Shown one piece after another: positions 47,657 to 57,465 of a stretch of DNA of 64,000 bases. The stretch spans positions 3,906,001 to 3,970,000 of the forward strand of contig JAKULF010000001.1 in NCBI GenBank assembly GCA_022661535.1, given 5' to 3'. Source of the DNA: Eutypa lata (taxonomy: Eukaryota > Ascomycota > Sordariomycetes > Xylariales > Diatrypaceae). Below the pieces are notes generated by a model, which was given only the letters and a program-made list of their open reading frames with translations, was not told where the DNA came from and searched no databases. The stretch's first letter is position 1. Each line of letters opens with the position of its first letter. The translations under genes were made by a program, and so were the position numbers.

Positions 47657-48763
47657 TTATGTTGATAGAATCCAAAATGTCCCTACAAGAGCAACTCCTA
47701 TCCACGTACTCAAGGTAGCCCCTGTGTTAAACTTAGCAGCAATACTCTCGTCATTATTCTGTCCATTGTCATCATCCTCATCCCCGTGGTCACCATCATT
47801 GTCCTCATTGTTGTCGTCATTGTCGTCACCATCTTCGGGTGGCGGAGGAGAATCTCGTCCTTTGTCACCAGCTCGGAAGCCATTAGCTTCGCCGCCAAGA
47901 TACAACGCTCCAAGGTCGGTCAGTCCGCCATCATCTTGAAACAAAGCGACACCTGTACCAGTCCACTCGTTTGCCTGTTGGGGCCTGAAAGTCCCGAACC
48001 ACGCGTAGCTCTTTACGTACTCTAAGCCGTCGAGGTAGGGTAAAGTCTGCTCCATCATGGCTAGGTTGGCATCCTGAGGTGCTGCTGGTATTCCTAGCTC
48101 CTTAACCCATATCTCGAGGTCGCCTTCATTCTCGAAGCCATAGTCCCCCTTGACGTACAGGTCGACGAGCTGGGTGAGCCACCAGGACAAACCCCCGAGA
48201 TCACCGTACCAATGTGCGACGACGAAATCCACGGGACAGCCGTCTTCCGGATCGATCTCCCGACACGCCGAGTCAAATTCTCGTAACCACTGGAGACCCC
48301 TTTCCGATCCAGTAACGCTTGGATGGGATAACTTAAAGCGCTCTCGCAGAGGTACTATATGTTGGATATAAGCCTCAGCGGCCTCACGCGGCGCGATTGC
48401 TGAACCTCCCGAGTCTGTAGTACCATCCGGTTCATTGAAGGTGAAGAGGTGATTGGGGGCGCTAGACAAATTCCTAAGCTTTTCGATATCCTCCACTAGA
48501 TCTCCATCACCAATGCTATGTAGCGTAGGCACGAATTCGATATCAGAGCCGTCTCCCCAAGGAAAGATCTGTTCTTCCGGTGCTGGAAGGGGAGACCACG
48601 TGTAGTACCATGCTATAGGAGAAGAATTGGATGATAATAGTATGTCGTAATCGGACGCTGGAGTATCAGGAATAAATGAGATACCGCGTTTCGATACCGT
48701 ATCTGATTCAGCTGAGAGAGCTAACGAGGAGAACCCTAAAACTGAGATGTGAATTGACCTCAT
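47657..48763 (-). CDS. GH128 glycosyl hydrolase (Asl1-like), probably GPI-anchored
   Basis: Single exon, 368 residues, start ATG 48763 (MRSIHISVLG) with a signal peptide ending near residue 18. The domain follows the Asl1/GH128 plan: GISFIP at the first strand, WYYTWSPLP, FTFNEPDG with acid/base Glu111, DFVVAHWYGD, and WVKELGIP with nucleophile Glu222, ending YAWFG. Such enzymes act on beta-1,3-glucan of the fungal wall. A low-complexity Asp/Asn/Glu/Gly tail (about 307-345) precedes a hydrophobic C-terminus, TWIGVALVGTFWIL, which fits a GPI-attachment signal. The acidic tail would hold the enzyme away from the membrane. No introns. Confidence 0.88.
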   Translation of the reverse strand: MRSIHISVLGFSSLALSAESDTVSKRGISFIPDTPASDYDILLSSNSSPIAWYYTWSPLPAPEEQIFPWGDGSDIEFVPTLHSIGDGDLVEDIEKLRNLSSAPNHLFTFNEPDGTTDSGGSAIAPREAAEAYIQHIVPLRERFKLSHPSVTGSERGLQWLREFDSACREIDPEDGCPVDFVVAHWYGDLGGLSWWLTQLVDLYVKGDYGFENEGDLEIWVKELGIPAAPQDANLAMMEQTLPYLDGLEYVKSYAWFGTFRPQQANEWTGTGVALFQDDGGLTDLGALYLGGEANGFRAGDKGRDSPPPPEDGDDNDDNNEDNDGDHGDEDDDNGQNNDESIAAKFNTGATLSTWIGVALVGTFWILST

Positions 48764-49705
48764 CGCTAAGATGCTAATATATATCAAAGACAACTTGGCC
48801 GCGCTTAGGCCAAATACCGGTTATTAAGCGAACCGAGAGCTGGTAGTATGGAATTTGCTTTTATACTCTCTGGATATCTAAATAAATAAACCTTGGGAGA
48901 TGTAAAGTCAAAACATTGATCGTTGGTCAGATCTGGTAAAACCAAGGAAAGCTGCGCCAAGATGCCAGGATGCATGACAACATCTTGGACGCTTGGCAGC
49001 GGCGACAATGTGCCCTGGTTTCGAGCGGCAACGCACCATAGCCCACTACTATCAAATCATTAGGAGCCAATTCTATCAATACACTTGATTAGGTCGGGAA
49101 GGCGACAAACCCACCAATGAAAATCGACCAAGCACCTCAATCGTCAGAATCCGGAGGAGTTCCCCGGGCTACCCCTGTCCCTACCTTTCTATAGATCTAT
49201 ACCAGGATTAATTAACCTTCCCCCCCCCAAGTGTCATCATATCAAAGTCTTGATCTTCGATTCACATCAGATCCTCTTTGTCCTTCATGCGTCACATCAC
49301 TAACAAAGAAACAACACATATTTTACTCATCATAATCTCACCCAGAAGTCTGAGCTAGCATTCTGCTGGGGTGCGTTTTCCTTGTGTCGTCATATTAATA
49401 CAGCCCTTGTGCTTTCAACTACGTACCACACCAAGTCCAACTATTAATTAAGAAGCAGACAACGAAGTCATCTTAATTAGATGCTTCTTTCATACATAGA
49501 AATCAATTGTGTTTAAGCTCCGTGAGACGCAGCACGTGTTCCAGACCATCATTGTTGAATAGAAACAATGACTTTGACAGGAGGATATAATGCTGGAAGC
49601 CCAAAGGCAACCCCCTTTATGAAGATAGGATAACTAGAAACCACTTTAGGTAGTATAAGGAGATAGAGATAGAGATACCACTAAAAATCGACATTCTAAT
49701 TCAAC
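48764..49705. other. Divergent intergenic region
   Basis: Upstream region of the GH128 gene (minus) and the next gene (plus); contains a poly-C run at about 49221-49228. No supported gene. Confidence 0.5.
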
Positions 49706-50308
49706 ATGACTGGAACAGAAGGTAAAACGCGCTTCGCAACTCTCCTCCACTTGCTCCCAAACATCACTATCCCCAAGAGCAACAGGCCCGACCCGGAGCA
49801 GATCACGCCATCACGCGTAGTGAATTTCTTTGTGTTTTTAAAAAAGCACGGACGTGCTCCCCCATCCATCCCCAAAGCAGAGCGTCCTGTTGACCGCATA
49901 GAACCAACCGATGTGGACGCCAATGTCGAGCCTGCTAAGACCGCGTTAGTCCAGTCCTTCATCAGTAGCCGCGAAGATGTACCGGCCGCGCCCACTACGG
50001 ACTTGGATGGGAATGGCAACGGTGATGATGATGACGACGGCGACGACGACCTCCCTACTCTCGAGTTCGACCAGCGTGACTGGAGAGAGCTCGACCGCAA
50101 GAAGCGGGAGCTCGAGGACGCGAAGGTAAAGCACGGTTATTGGATCTCGCTTCTGAAGGATGACCCGAGAAATCCGGAAACACTCAAGTCGTGCCGACAC
50201 TGGCGTAGAGTCCGCGAGGAGATTGGCGAGGTACTCAGGTTGATCCCTGAGCGGTTGCGTATTCGGCGTCAGTTCCGAGAGGACTTCAACCCGAAGTGGG
50301 TAGAGTGA
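49706..50308 (+). CDS. Hypothetical protein, acidic-linker type
   Basis: Single exon, 200 residues, ATG in the context CAACATGAC. An N-terminal ordered part (about 1-60, including SRVVNFFVFLKKHGRAPPS) is followed by a Gly/Asn/Asp-rich linker with nine acidic residues in a row region near 101-115, then a highly charged helix, DWRELDRKKRELEDAKVKHG, and a basic C-terminus. No signal peptide or membrane segment. The helix may form a coiled coil. I do not recognise a family. Confidence 0.6.
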   Translation: MTGTEGKTRFATLLHLLPNITIPKSNRPDPEQITPSRVVNFFVFLKKHGRAPPSIPKAERPVDRIEPTDVDANVEPAKTALVQSFISSREDVPAAPTTDLDGNGNGDDDDDGDDDLPTLEFDQRDWRELDRKKRELEDAKVKHGYWISLLKDDPRNPETLKSCRHWRRVREEIGEVLRLIPERLRIRRQFREDFNPKWVE

Positions 50309-50836
50309 CGGAGATTCGTTGCTGGTTGCGTGCCGTCTTGGATAATAGATAAGAAAGGGGCTGTGCCCCTAACACAAAGGTAACAATGATATAATATAGT
50401 TGAATTTCTTTTATATCGAATATATGTCGTGTGATTATCGAATAAGCGAAACTTGAACTTTATTGTGTAAAAATAAACAAGCCCCTTGAAGGCTTAGATA
50501 TTCTCGAGATCATGTGTTCGAGTACAACAAAGGGGAATGGAGAATGAACATAGGAACACTCAGACAACGTCTTTGTATGCGAGAAAGAATAACATAACCT
50601 ATTACTCGACACAATCTATATTGTTACCTAACTCACTTCGGGTTATGGTATGTACGGCGACTATGGCTTCTATTATATAAAGCGGCATGACCTCGGCATT
50701 ACCATAGAAGAGCTTCTCCCAAACCAGGATAAAACGAATACCTACTCTTTAACTAAAGCCAAACAGCTGAGCTGCTAACAAGTCATCAAGGTCGACATCG
50801 AACTTCCCACCTTAATTCAAGAACCTGTTACTAAAG
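50309..50836. other. Intergenic spacer
   Basis: Spacer of about 530 bp; no coding pattern seen. Confidence 0.5.
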
Positions 50837-52051
50837 ATGTCTAGTGGGCCTTCGCAGCATAGGGCAACCACGCCTCCAAACAGACGGCCTCCGCCACTGT
50901 CTCTTAATACGCAAGCCAAGCCAGAAACAGTCACGCAGCCACTAAAATCGGGCAAGTTAGCTCGTCGCAAGGTCAGGACCGACTTTGATCGGTCGTATCA
51001 TGACCCCGAGTCAGACCCCCGAGCCATAGCACCTTGGGCACCGCCCGAGGCTTTCACCCCAGTTGGGTTGGAGAATGCGTTCACGCCTCTCTCAATGAAA
51101 CCACCGGCCACTTATTTTCCCGACACTTCAGAAGAAAGCCTTAACGCTGGTGTCAAGGGTATTTCCATAGATGGTAAGGAACCCAGTGATGTTCCAGATC
51201 AAAAGAGGCCGACTAGACGGGATCGACTGCAAAGCGCACCCGCTCTGTTGGCGGAAAGACCATTAATACCCCAAGGGACGCCGCCGCGACGGCAGCTCGA
51301 GACCAGGGCCCTCCGAAACAGTCGCGACAATAGCCCGGTGCGCGATATGGACCGGAGAGCCACCCTAGCGGCACCGGAGCTCTTACATCCCCAGCCGCGT
51401 CGAAGCAGTGGAATAAGCATGAGTGGTTCTTCGATGAAGCAATCGACTGCCGTGGCCTTCAGCAAGGGCTTCGGCCGCATGAAGTCCCTCGCGAGCAAGG
51501 CGACGAAAGCCGGCAGACGCGCCTCGGCAGACGCTCGGAGCACCGGGGTGAAGAGGGGCAGTTTTCCGGGGTACCAACAGCCTCGGTCGCTCGCGGAGCA
51601 CGCACTCAGGCAGGACGATGACCGTGCTCATACCGCTTCCGATTTCACTGAGAACCTATTGCAGGCTCGCGACATTTCAAATTTATCACCAGTTAGCTGT
51701 GAAAAGTTATACCGGGCCACAAGCAGCTACACCATAAGCGAGGAGGAAAGAGAGAGGGCCTCGATTGCGTTCAATGCCCGTCAGAAAGTCCATTTCACTC
51801 CCGAGGCACAGGCGCAGGCGGTCCTTACCCGACGGGAGATTGAAAAGGACCGAGCAGCGGCGCACGATCGCAGGCGTCCTAGTCGTGGTTTGAGCACCTT
51901 CGAAGAGATCCTAGGCGACCACAGAAGCCACGAAGACCTGAGCAGATCGCTGGAGGAGCGTGCGAGAAGCTGGGTCGCGGAGGAGAAAGACGAGGCCGAA
52001 AAGATGGCATTGGAGAACCCGGACAAATATCCTGGCCTGAGGAGACGCTAG
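50837..52051 (+). CDS. Hypothetical disordered basic protein
   Basis: Single exon, 404 residues, ATG in the context AAAGATGTC. The sequence is rich in Arg, Pro and Ser through about residue 240 (TTPPNRRPPPLSLNT, KRPTRRDRLQSAP, KSLASKATKAGRRASAD) and then has a helical C-terminal third: ISEEERERASIAFNARQK and SLEERARSWVAEEKDEAEKM. Several RRxS sites could be phosphorylated. It probably lacks a globular fold apart from the last third. No signal peptide or membrane segment. I do not recognise it; codon use is regular along the whole frame, which supports a true gene. Confidence 0.7.
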   Translation: MSSGPSQHRATTPPNRRPPPLSLNTQAKPETVTQPLKSGKLARRKVRTDFDRSYHDPESDPRAIAPWAPPEAFTPVGLENAFTPLSMKPPATYFPDTSEESLNAGVKGISIDGKEPSDVPDQKRPTRRDRLQSAPALLAERPLIPQGTPPRRQLETRALRNSRDNSPVRDMDRRATLAAPELLHPQPRRSSGISMSGSSMKQSTAVAFSKGFGRMKSLASKATKAGRRASADARSTGVKRGSFPGYQQPRSLAEHALRQDDDRAHTASDFTENLLQARDISNLSPVSCEKLYRATSSYTISEEERERASIAFNARQKVHFTPEAQAQAVLTRREIEKDRAAAHDRRRPSRGLSTFEEILGDHRSHEDLSRSLEERARSWVAEEKDEAEKMALENPDKYPGLRRR

Positions 52052-52747
52052 TTCTCTAAATGCTCTCCTGGCTTGAATGCATACATACTGCGTAAGATCG
52101 CGACGTCTTGATGGAGCTGGCCTCCTTTTTAAGAAGCGCATCTTTGGTGGGAGAGGGCTGTTGAGTTGCGTTGTCAAGTTTTGTAACTAGTTTATGAATT
52201 TTCGGGGAAAAAAGTAAAGATACGTAAATAGAAACCTAAAGACGAACGTGTACCGTTTTAGTATATAGATATATATAGATATAATTATATCTAATTAAGC
52301 CCATCAGCGTATATTGCAGCGTAATTAATATGTGAGGTAAAATATTATTACCTGAGAAAATCTTGCTTCCCTCGTAGATAGAGCTGTGTGTGGTGGTAAG
52401 TCTCAACTTAACCCCCTGCTTGGGTTTGAATCAATAACTAAGGATTTGAGAAATATTGTTAAGTTGCCCCTTGTACAAGGAATCCAACTCATCCCGTATC
52501 GCCCAAAGAAAGAAGTGAAGCAGAAAAAAGATTGAGAGAGGTCCCTATCGAAATCTGCATAGTGTCCCCAGAATATGATCTACAACATCAATGTCTTGTG
52601 TGGCTGCATATCAGCCCTTGCATGAAGATGATCTTGCAGCGATTTCCACGATTCCACGATTCCACGTGAAGACGTTGACGAACCCGCGAACCCCAGTCGA
52701 GTCGGGATCAGCACGAGCCAACCCTTATTTCTTGTCTGTGAAATTAA
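52052..52747. other. Intergenic, AT-rich
   Basis: AT-rich DNA with TATATAGATATA tracts near 52261-52290. A frame at 52591-52842 overlaps an inverted repeat and is not accepted as a gene. Confidence 0.5.
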
Positions 52748-53084
52748 CTAAAGGGTTAACTGCGAACAAAAACATCGGCTTGCTTAATAACTTGCCCCAC
52801 CAAAAAGGTACATTTTATGTTTTATCGGTTCGAATCAAATAATCAAATAAATTTAATACGTCAAGGGCTACTGGTCAAAGTTAAACGTTATTCCATAAAT
52901 ATTCGGAACCGGAATGCTTATCCATTAAATGCGCCGCCGATAAGAAATTTAACGATTCAGCGACGGCCCGTACGATGTTAAATATACTTAAAATACAAGC
53001 CCCACGGGTACGAATTATGCAAATTGCTTAATACAGGCCATAAACAAAAGCATCGATTTGTTTTTGTTCGCAGTCAGCCCCTAA
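52748..53084. repeat. Inverted-repeat element, MITE-like
   Basis: The left end (52748-52782) and the reverse complement of the right end (53049-53084) share about 25 of 30 positions centred on ACTGCGAACAAAAAC. Mismatches are mostly C/T and G/A transitions. The 337-bp element encloses AT-rich DNA without a transposase. Terminal inverted repeats and small size suggest a non-autonomous DNA transposon; no clear target-site duplication was seen. Confidence 0.5.
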
Positions 53085-53723
53085 ATCATTTGAAAGTAGG
53101 CTAAAGGAAGTGTCATGACAACGGGAAGTTGATTTTAGCAAAATAATCTTTCTCACAGAGTGCATTGGGGTGGAGGACCAATCATGTGTGTTGAAGAGGT
53201 ATTGTAACCTTAAAACCTGTATAGGAGCTCACGGCCATTTTTGACTATGTAGACAACAATTGCTATGCTTAGTTCATTTTTGATACGAATCGAGCTCACG
53301 TGTTTGAGTAGAACTCCCGCGTGTTAGTGAACCAACATCGCTTTTCTTTCTATTTCTCGGATACAAGCCTGCTCGGAAAGTAACCTCTTACGAGGTAAGG
53401 GCAGCATTATGTAACCCAACGGGACAAACAGTGCATATAAACCGCATGCGCAGCTGTGTGATCAACCAATCGATTCTCTCTCCAGCGTCCTAGGATTCTG
53501 ACATATTGAATTCAACTATGGCCTACCACAGTACAAATTCCCAGAGTGTTTTAGATTTTAGGACTTTGGGTGCATAAAGGGGGAACACTGTGTGTTACAC
53601 AGCATATAAGTATGTCTATATATGTTGTTCGCGTATCCCGATAACAGCTCATACTCCCCTTACCGTTTCTACACTCATTTAATACCCACTTTTCCCCTTA
53701 GACATTCATCTTCTGAACAAATT
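53085..53723. other. Upstream region of the SDR gene
   Basis: Contains TATA-like sequences at 53434-53441 and about 53602-53608 before the SDR start. No gene. Confidence 0.35.
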
Positions 53724-54570
53724 ATGACAAAAGTTGTTCTCATCACTGGCGCGAACCGCGGATTGGGCTATGCGGTTCTCCAAGTAGCGGGTAGCCGAGA
53801 GCCTTCTACTACATTCATCTTATGCAGTCGAGATCTTGAGTCTGGTGAGAAGGCAAAGAGCCAGCTCGAGCAAGAAGGAATCTCCGCTGCCATTGATGTG
53901 CTGAGACTTGATGTTACCAACGATGACCAGATCATGGAGGCAATCCAGCATGTCACTGTCAAATATGGAAAGCTTGATGGTATGTCAAGAGAGATAATAT
54001 AACCTTGAAACTACCAATTGGATGTTTATTGACAATAAGACAGTCCTGATCAACAACGCGGGCATGATCTCGATCATTCCTGACTATAGCCTTACCAGCC
54101 TTCGCCGCTGCTGCAGTGAGATGTGCAGTGTGAATCTAGTGTCGGTAGCAGTGGTCTCAACAGGCTTTGCTAAGCTCCTCCAAAAGGCGGCTAAACCGCG
54201 AGTTATCAATGTCACTTCGGGTCTCGGAAGTATCCAAAATACGCTTACCCAGCAAATGACGCGCTACGCTCCCTACGGAATTAGCAAAGTCGGCGTCAAC
54301 GGCGTGACCGCACACCTTCAAGCAATGGAAATCGACCGCATGATCAAAGCCGGGGTTGATCCCAAGACTAAACCAGTTGGGTTCATTAATTATTATTCTG
54401 TAGCTCCTGGCCTACTGAAGACTGCCCTCACCAAATTCAAGGAAGGGGGCCTGGACCCCAAAGTTGGCGCCGAAGTCATCGTCGAACTGATTGCTGACGA
54501 CGAGGCTAAATACGATGGGGGTTCTCACTTAGAGTTCAAAGATGGCGAAATGAAGCACGTCCCATGGTAG
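53724..54570 (+). CDS. Short-chain dehydrogenase/reductase (SDR)
   Basis: Two exons, 53724-53979 and 54044-54570, with a 64-bp phase-1 intron (GTATGT...CAG); 260 residues. The start at MTKVVLITG is chosen because the Rossmann motif begins at once; an in-frame ATG at 53622 would add 34 residues without motif. TGANRGLG binds the cofactor, NNAG follows the intron, and the active site has Ser144 or Ser148 and YGISK (Tyr163, Lys167). This is the classical SDR layout for NAD(P)-dependent reduction of carbonyls, most like the carbonyl-reductase type. No membrane segment. It lies about 1.2 kb before an FAD oxidase on the same strand; a shared pathway is possible but unproven. Confidence 0.88.
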
Positions 54571-55761
54571 GTGTGCGATGGGATTATTTTGGCTTTGCTA
54601 GCTCTTGATGCAGATCTCTAAATATATCCTAATTAGCAGACCTCTTTTCAAACTGAGGTCTTGATTTGAAAATTTCCACCTTCTTCTCAGCAATTCGTGA
54701 TACGCATTTAGTATCAAGATCTACCAGTACTTACCTAGCTCTAAGGCCGGATAGGGCAGTTTCCCTAGTAGTCTATATTGACGTTATTAGATAATTAACG
54801 CATATATTCCATTAATGATGCATGTTATGCTATATTCCATAGACTATGACAGCCGTACGTGCAGGCCATAAATATCAATTTATTCAAGGTGGTAAACCGA
54901 GTAGCTAAGAACTAGGTAGCTGCATATCAGCTCATCAAAACGACCAGCTATACAGAGAATCAGGTCGACTATTACAAAACTACTGCCGGTACATTAGAAT
55001 ACTAGAGAACTGATAGATCCTAGCCAGCACCTTCCACGGTACCTATGACCGTCCATAAGCCAATAGGAGAAAGCCAGTGGCGGGATAAACCCCGTGGGGG
55101 TCGAAAGACCAGACCAGGACCAGACCAGGACCAGACATCATTCCACTTTTCTCACTCAAGTCCCTTAATCGCTTTATGATTCCGGTTACAGTACTATGGC
55201 GCACCATAAGTACCACTTAATTCTTATTCAGTTATATATCATCCTGGGCACGGACGCCTAATGTCATCTCATATTCAGCCTCTCCTATGTAAAGAAAGGG
55301 GCTTGCATCTATTTATATAATCACAAGGTTTCATGTCCTAGCATCTCTACGTTCATACCATACAGAACACTTTATTTGAATAGGTAGGATAATTATATGC
55401 AACCTGCCTTATCTCCTTGGCTCAATGCCATTGCAATGGACAGGCGTCGAGCTGTCCCCGTTGTTAGACTCTAACCGCCTTTCTCAAGTAACATCAATAG
55501 ATCTATTTTTATAGCTTACTGGATTTTTACCACAGCCCCGAACGATAGTTTCAAGCTTAGGTAGGCCGTAGGGCGTTCTGAGCACCTTTGCCCTGGCGGA
55601 CAATTCAAAATTGGGGTGCCTTGGTACGCGACATAAATAGACGGCCATTGTTCTTAGAGCATCTGAAATGAATTATCCGTACCTAGAGAAGTAGGACTGT
55701 GCTAGTATCAAAAGTAGATCTTATACATTCTATTCAGCAGACTTTTCATAACTCATACACC
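54571..55761. other. Intergenic region with a GACCAG repeat
   Basis: A tandem GACCAG/GACCAGG tract lies at about 55107-55136. No supported gene. Confidence 0.5.
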
Positions 55762-57465
55762 ATGAAGTCGCTATTCTTCGCTATAACGTTATCGTATCCA
55801 TCTTGGCACTTAATTGTGATCACCAGGGACAATGGGACTTTTTCAACCTCGGCCTATCTCCCGAGTCTCGAATAGTCTGGAGCTCTGATGCAAGCTTCAA
55901 AAATGCGACTACTCAGCGATATACGGACTATAAGCCACCGACGTATCAAGCGTCCATAATACCCGCGTCAGAGACTGATGTACAGAAAATTGTATGTTAG
56001 AGGTTTGGGAGGCATGCCCTGCTCGTGGACAGAAACTGAAATATTTCAGGTCACTTTCGCCTCACCAAAGAATATTTCTTTCTTAGCTACAGGAGGAGGC
56101 CACGGCTTTTCTACAACATTCGGAGAGCTTAGAAACGGCCTCGAGATTGATCTCAGAATTTTTAAACAGATATCCATAAACAAAGATGCCTCTACCATGA
56201 TAGTAGGCGGTGGTGTTCAAATTGGAGAAGTGATTGGACCGCTCTTTAACGCTGGCAAGGAGATGCGTAAGTCTAATAGCGATGTCTCTGTGTTAATGTA
56301 TGAACTGACAGGACTTCCCAATCAGAGACGGGGTCCGAGAAATGCGTTGGTCTAATCGGCTCGACTCTAGGTGGTGGTATTGGAAGGCTCAACGGCCTTC
56401 ATGGTCTCGTTATCGATGCCCTGCTTAGTGTCCGCATAGTAGTGGCCTCCGGTGAGGTTATTGTTGCGTCTAACACGGAGAATAGAGAACTTTTCTGGGC
56501 GATTAGAGGTGCAGGGTTCAACTACGGCATCATAGTGTCCGCAACTTACCAGGTGTATGATTCCTCTAACGAAGGCGAGGTTATGAACGCGAATTTCCTT
56601 TTTCCGACAAACGGCACTACAGCTATATTTGAATACTTCAAGTCTTTGGAAACGGAAATCCCAGCTGAGCTGTCCTTGATATTCCACGCCGGGTATAGAC
56701 CCGACCTTGGTGGGGTGAATTATCCTTATTAGCAGAGGGTACGATGTATGCGATTTAAAACTAATAGTGGTTTAGACATATGTAGTCGTTAATGCGGTGT
56801 ATTTTGGGCCCCTAGACGATGGAATACCTCTACTCGAACCGCTTTTGACGCTCCATCCCACAATGCACAACGTCACCATGGTTCCATACAGAGACCTATT
56901 TTCGAGTGCCTTCTTTGGCGCGACACCACCTTCTACGCCCTGCCCAAGGGATAGTCTGAGGAATGTGTACGGGTTAGGAGTGAAGACCTACGACGTGCCT
57001 ACCTTACAAAGCTTCTTCGACAGACTTACTGACCTTTATGAGACATATCCTGACGTTCGTGGTAGCATGTTCTTCATTGAAGCCTTTCCTATGCAGGCCG
57101 CTCGAGCGGTACCTGACGAGGAGACGGCGTACCCGCACCGTGATATAAACGGGCATCTGTGAGTGCTATAAACACCCATTCTCACCACGTTGCCTAGTTT
57201 CTAGCCTAACAGACTTTTCGACAGACTTTTCAACTACGGCTATACCGATAGGTCTTTAGATGAGATGGTCAATGCATTTGCTGTAAATATGCGGACACAG
57301 TTTGTCGAGACTGGCGGATTCGACGATATCAAGACGTACGTGAGTTATGGCCACGGTGACGAGACTGCCGCTCAACTTTACGGCAACCGAAAACTGCCCC
57401 AGCTTCGGGAACTAAAGATGGAGTGGGATCCAAAGGGTTTATTCAACTTCAACCAACCATTTTGA
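55762..57465 (+). CDS. Secreted FAD-linked oxidase (BBE-type), start codon out of frame
   Basis: Five exons: 55762-55991, 56050-56266, 56326-56709, 56786-57158 and 57225-57465, introns 58-76 bp, about 481 residues. The PCMH-type FAD domain has FLATGGGHGFSTTFG (His for one covalent flavin bond), MIVGGGVQIGEV, and, after intron 2, SEKCVGLIGSTLGGGIG (Cys for the second). The C-terminus ends WDPKGLFNFNQPF, the berberine-bridge-like tail. The ATG at 55762 begins a good signal peptide (MKSLFFAITL) but is one base out of frame with the exon-1 body that starts about 55793; no other in-frame ATG exists. Intron 3 has a weak donor (GTGGGG). Oxidation of a secondary metabolite or sugar is typical of the family. 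Possibly a young pseudogene. Confidence 0.75.

Noticed and set aside
52591..52842. 83-codon frame
   Set aside because: Its 3' half lies in the inverted-repeat element and it has no recognisable domain.
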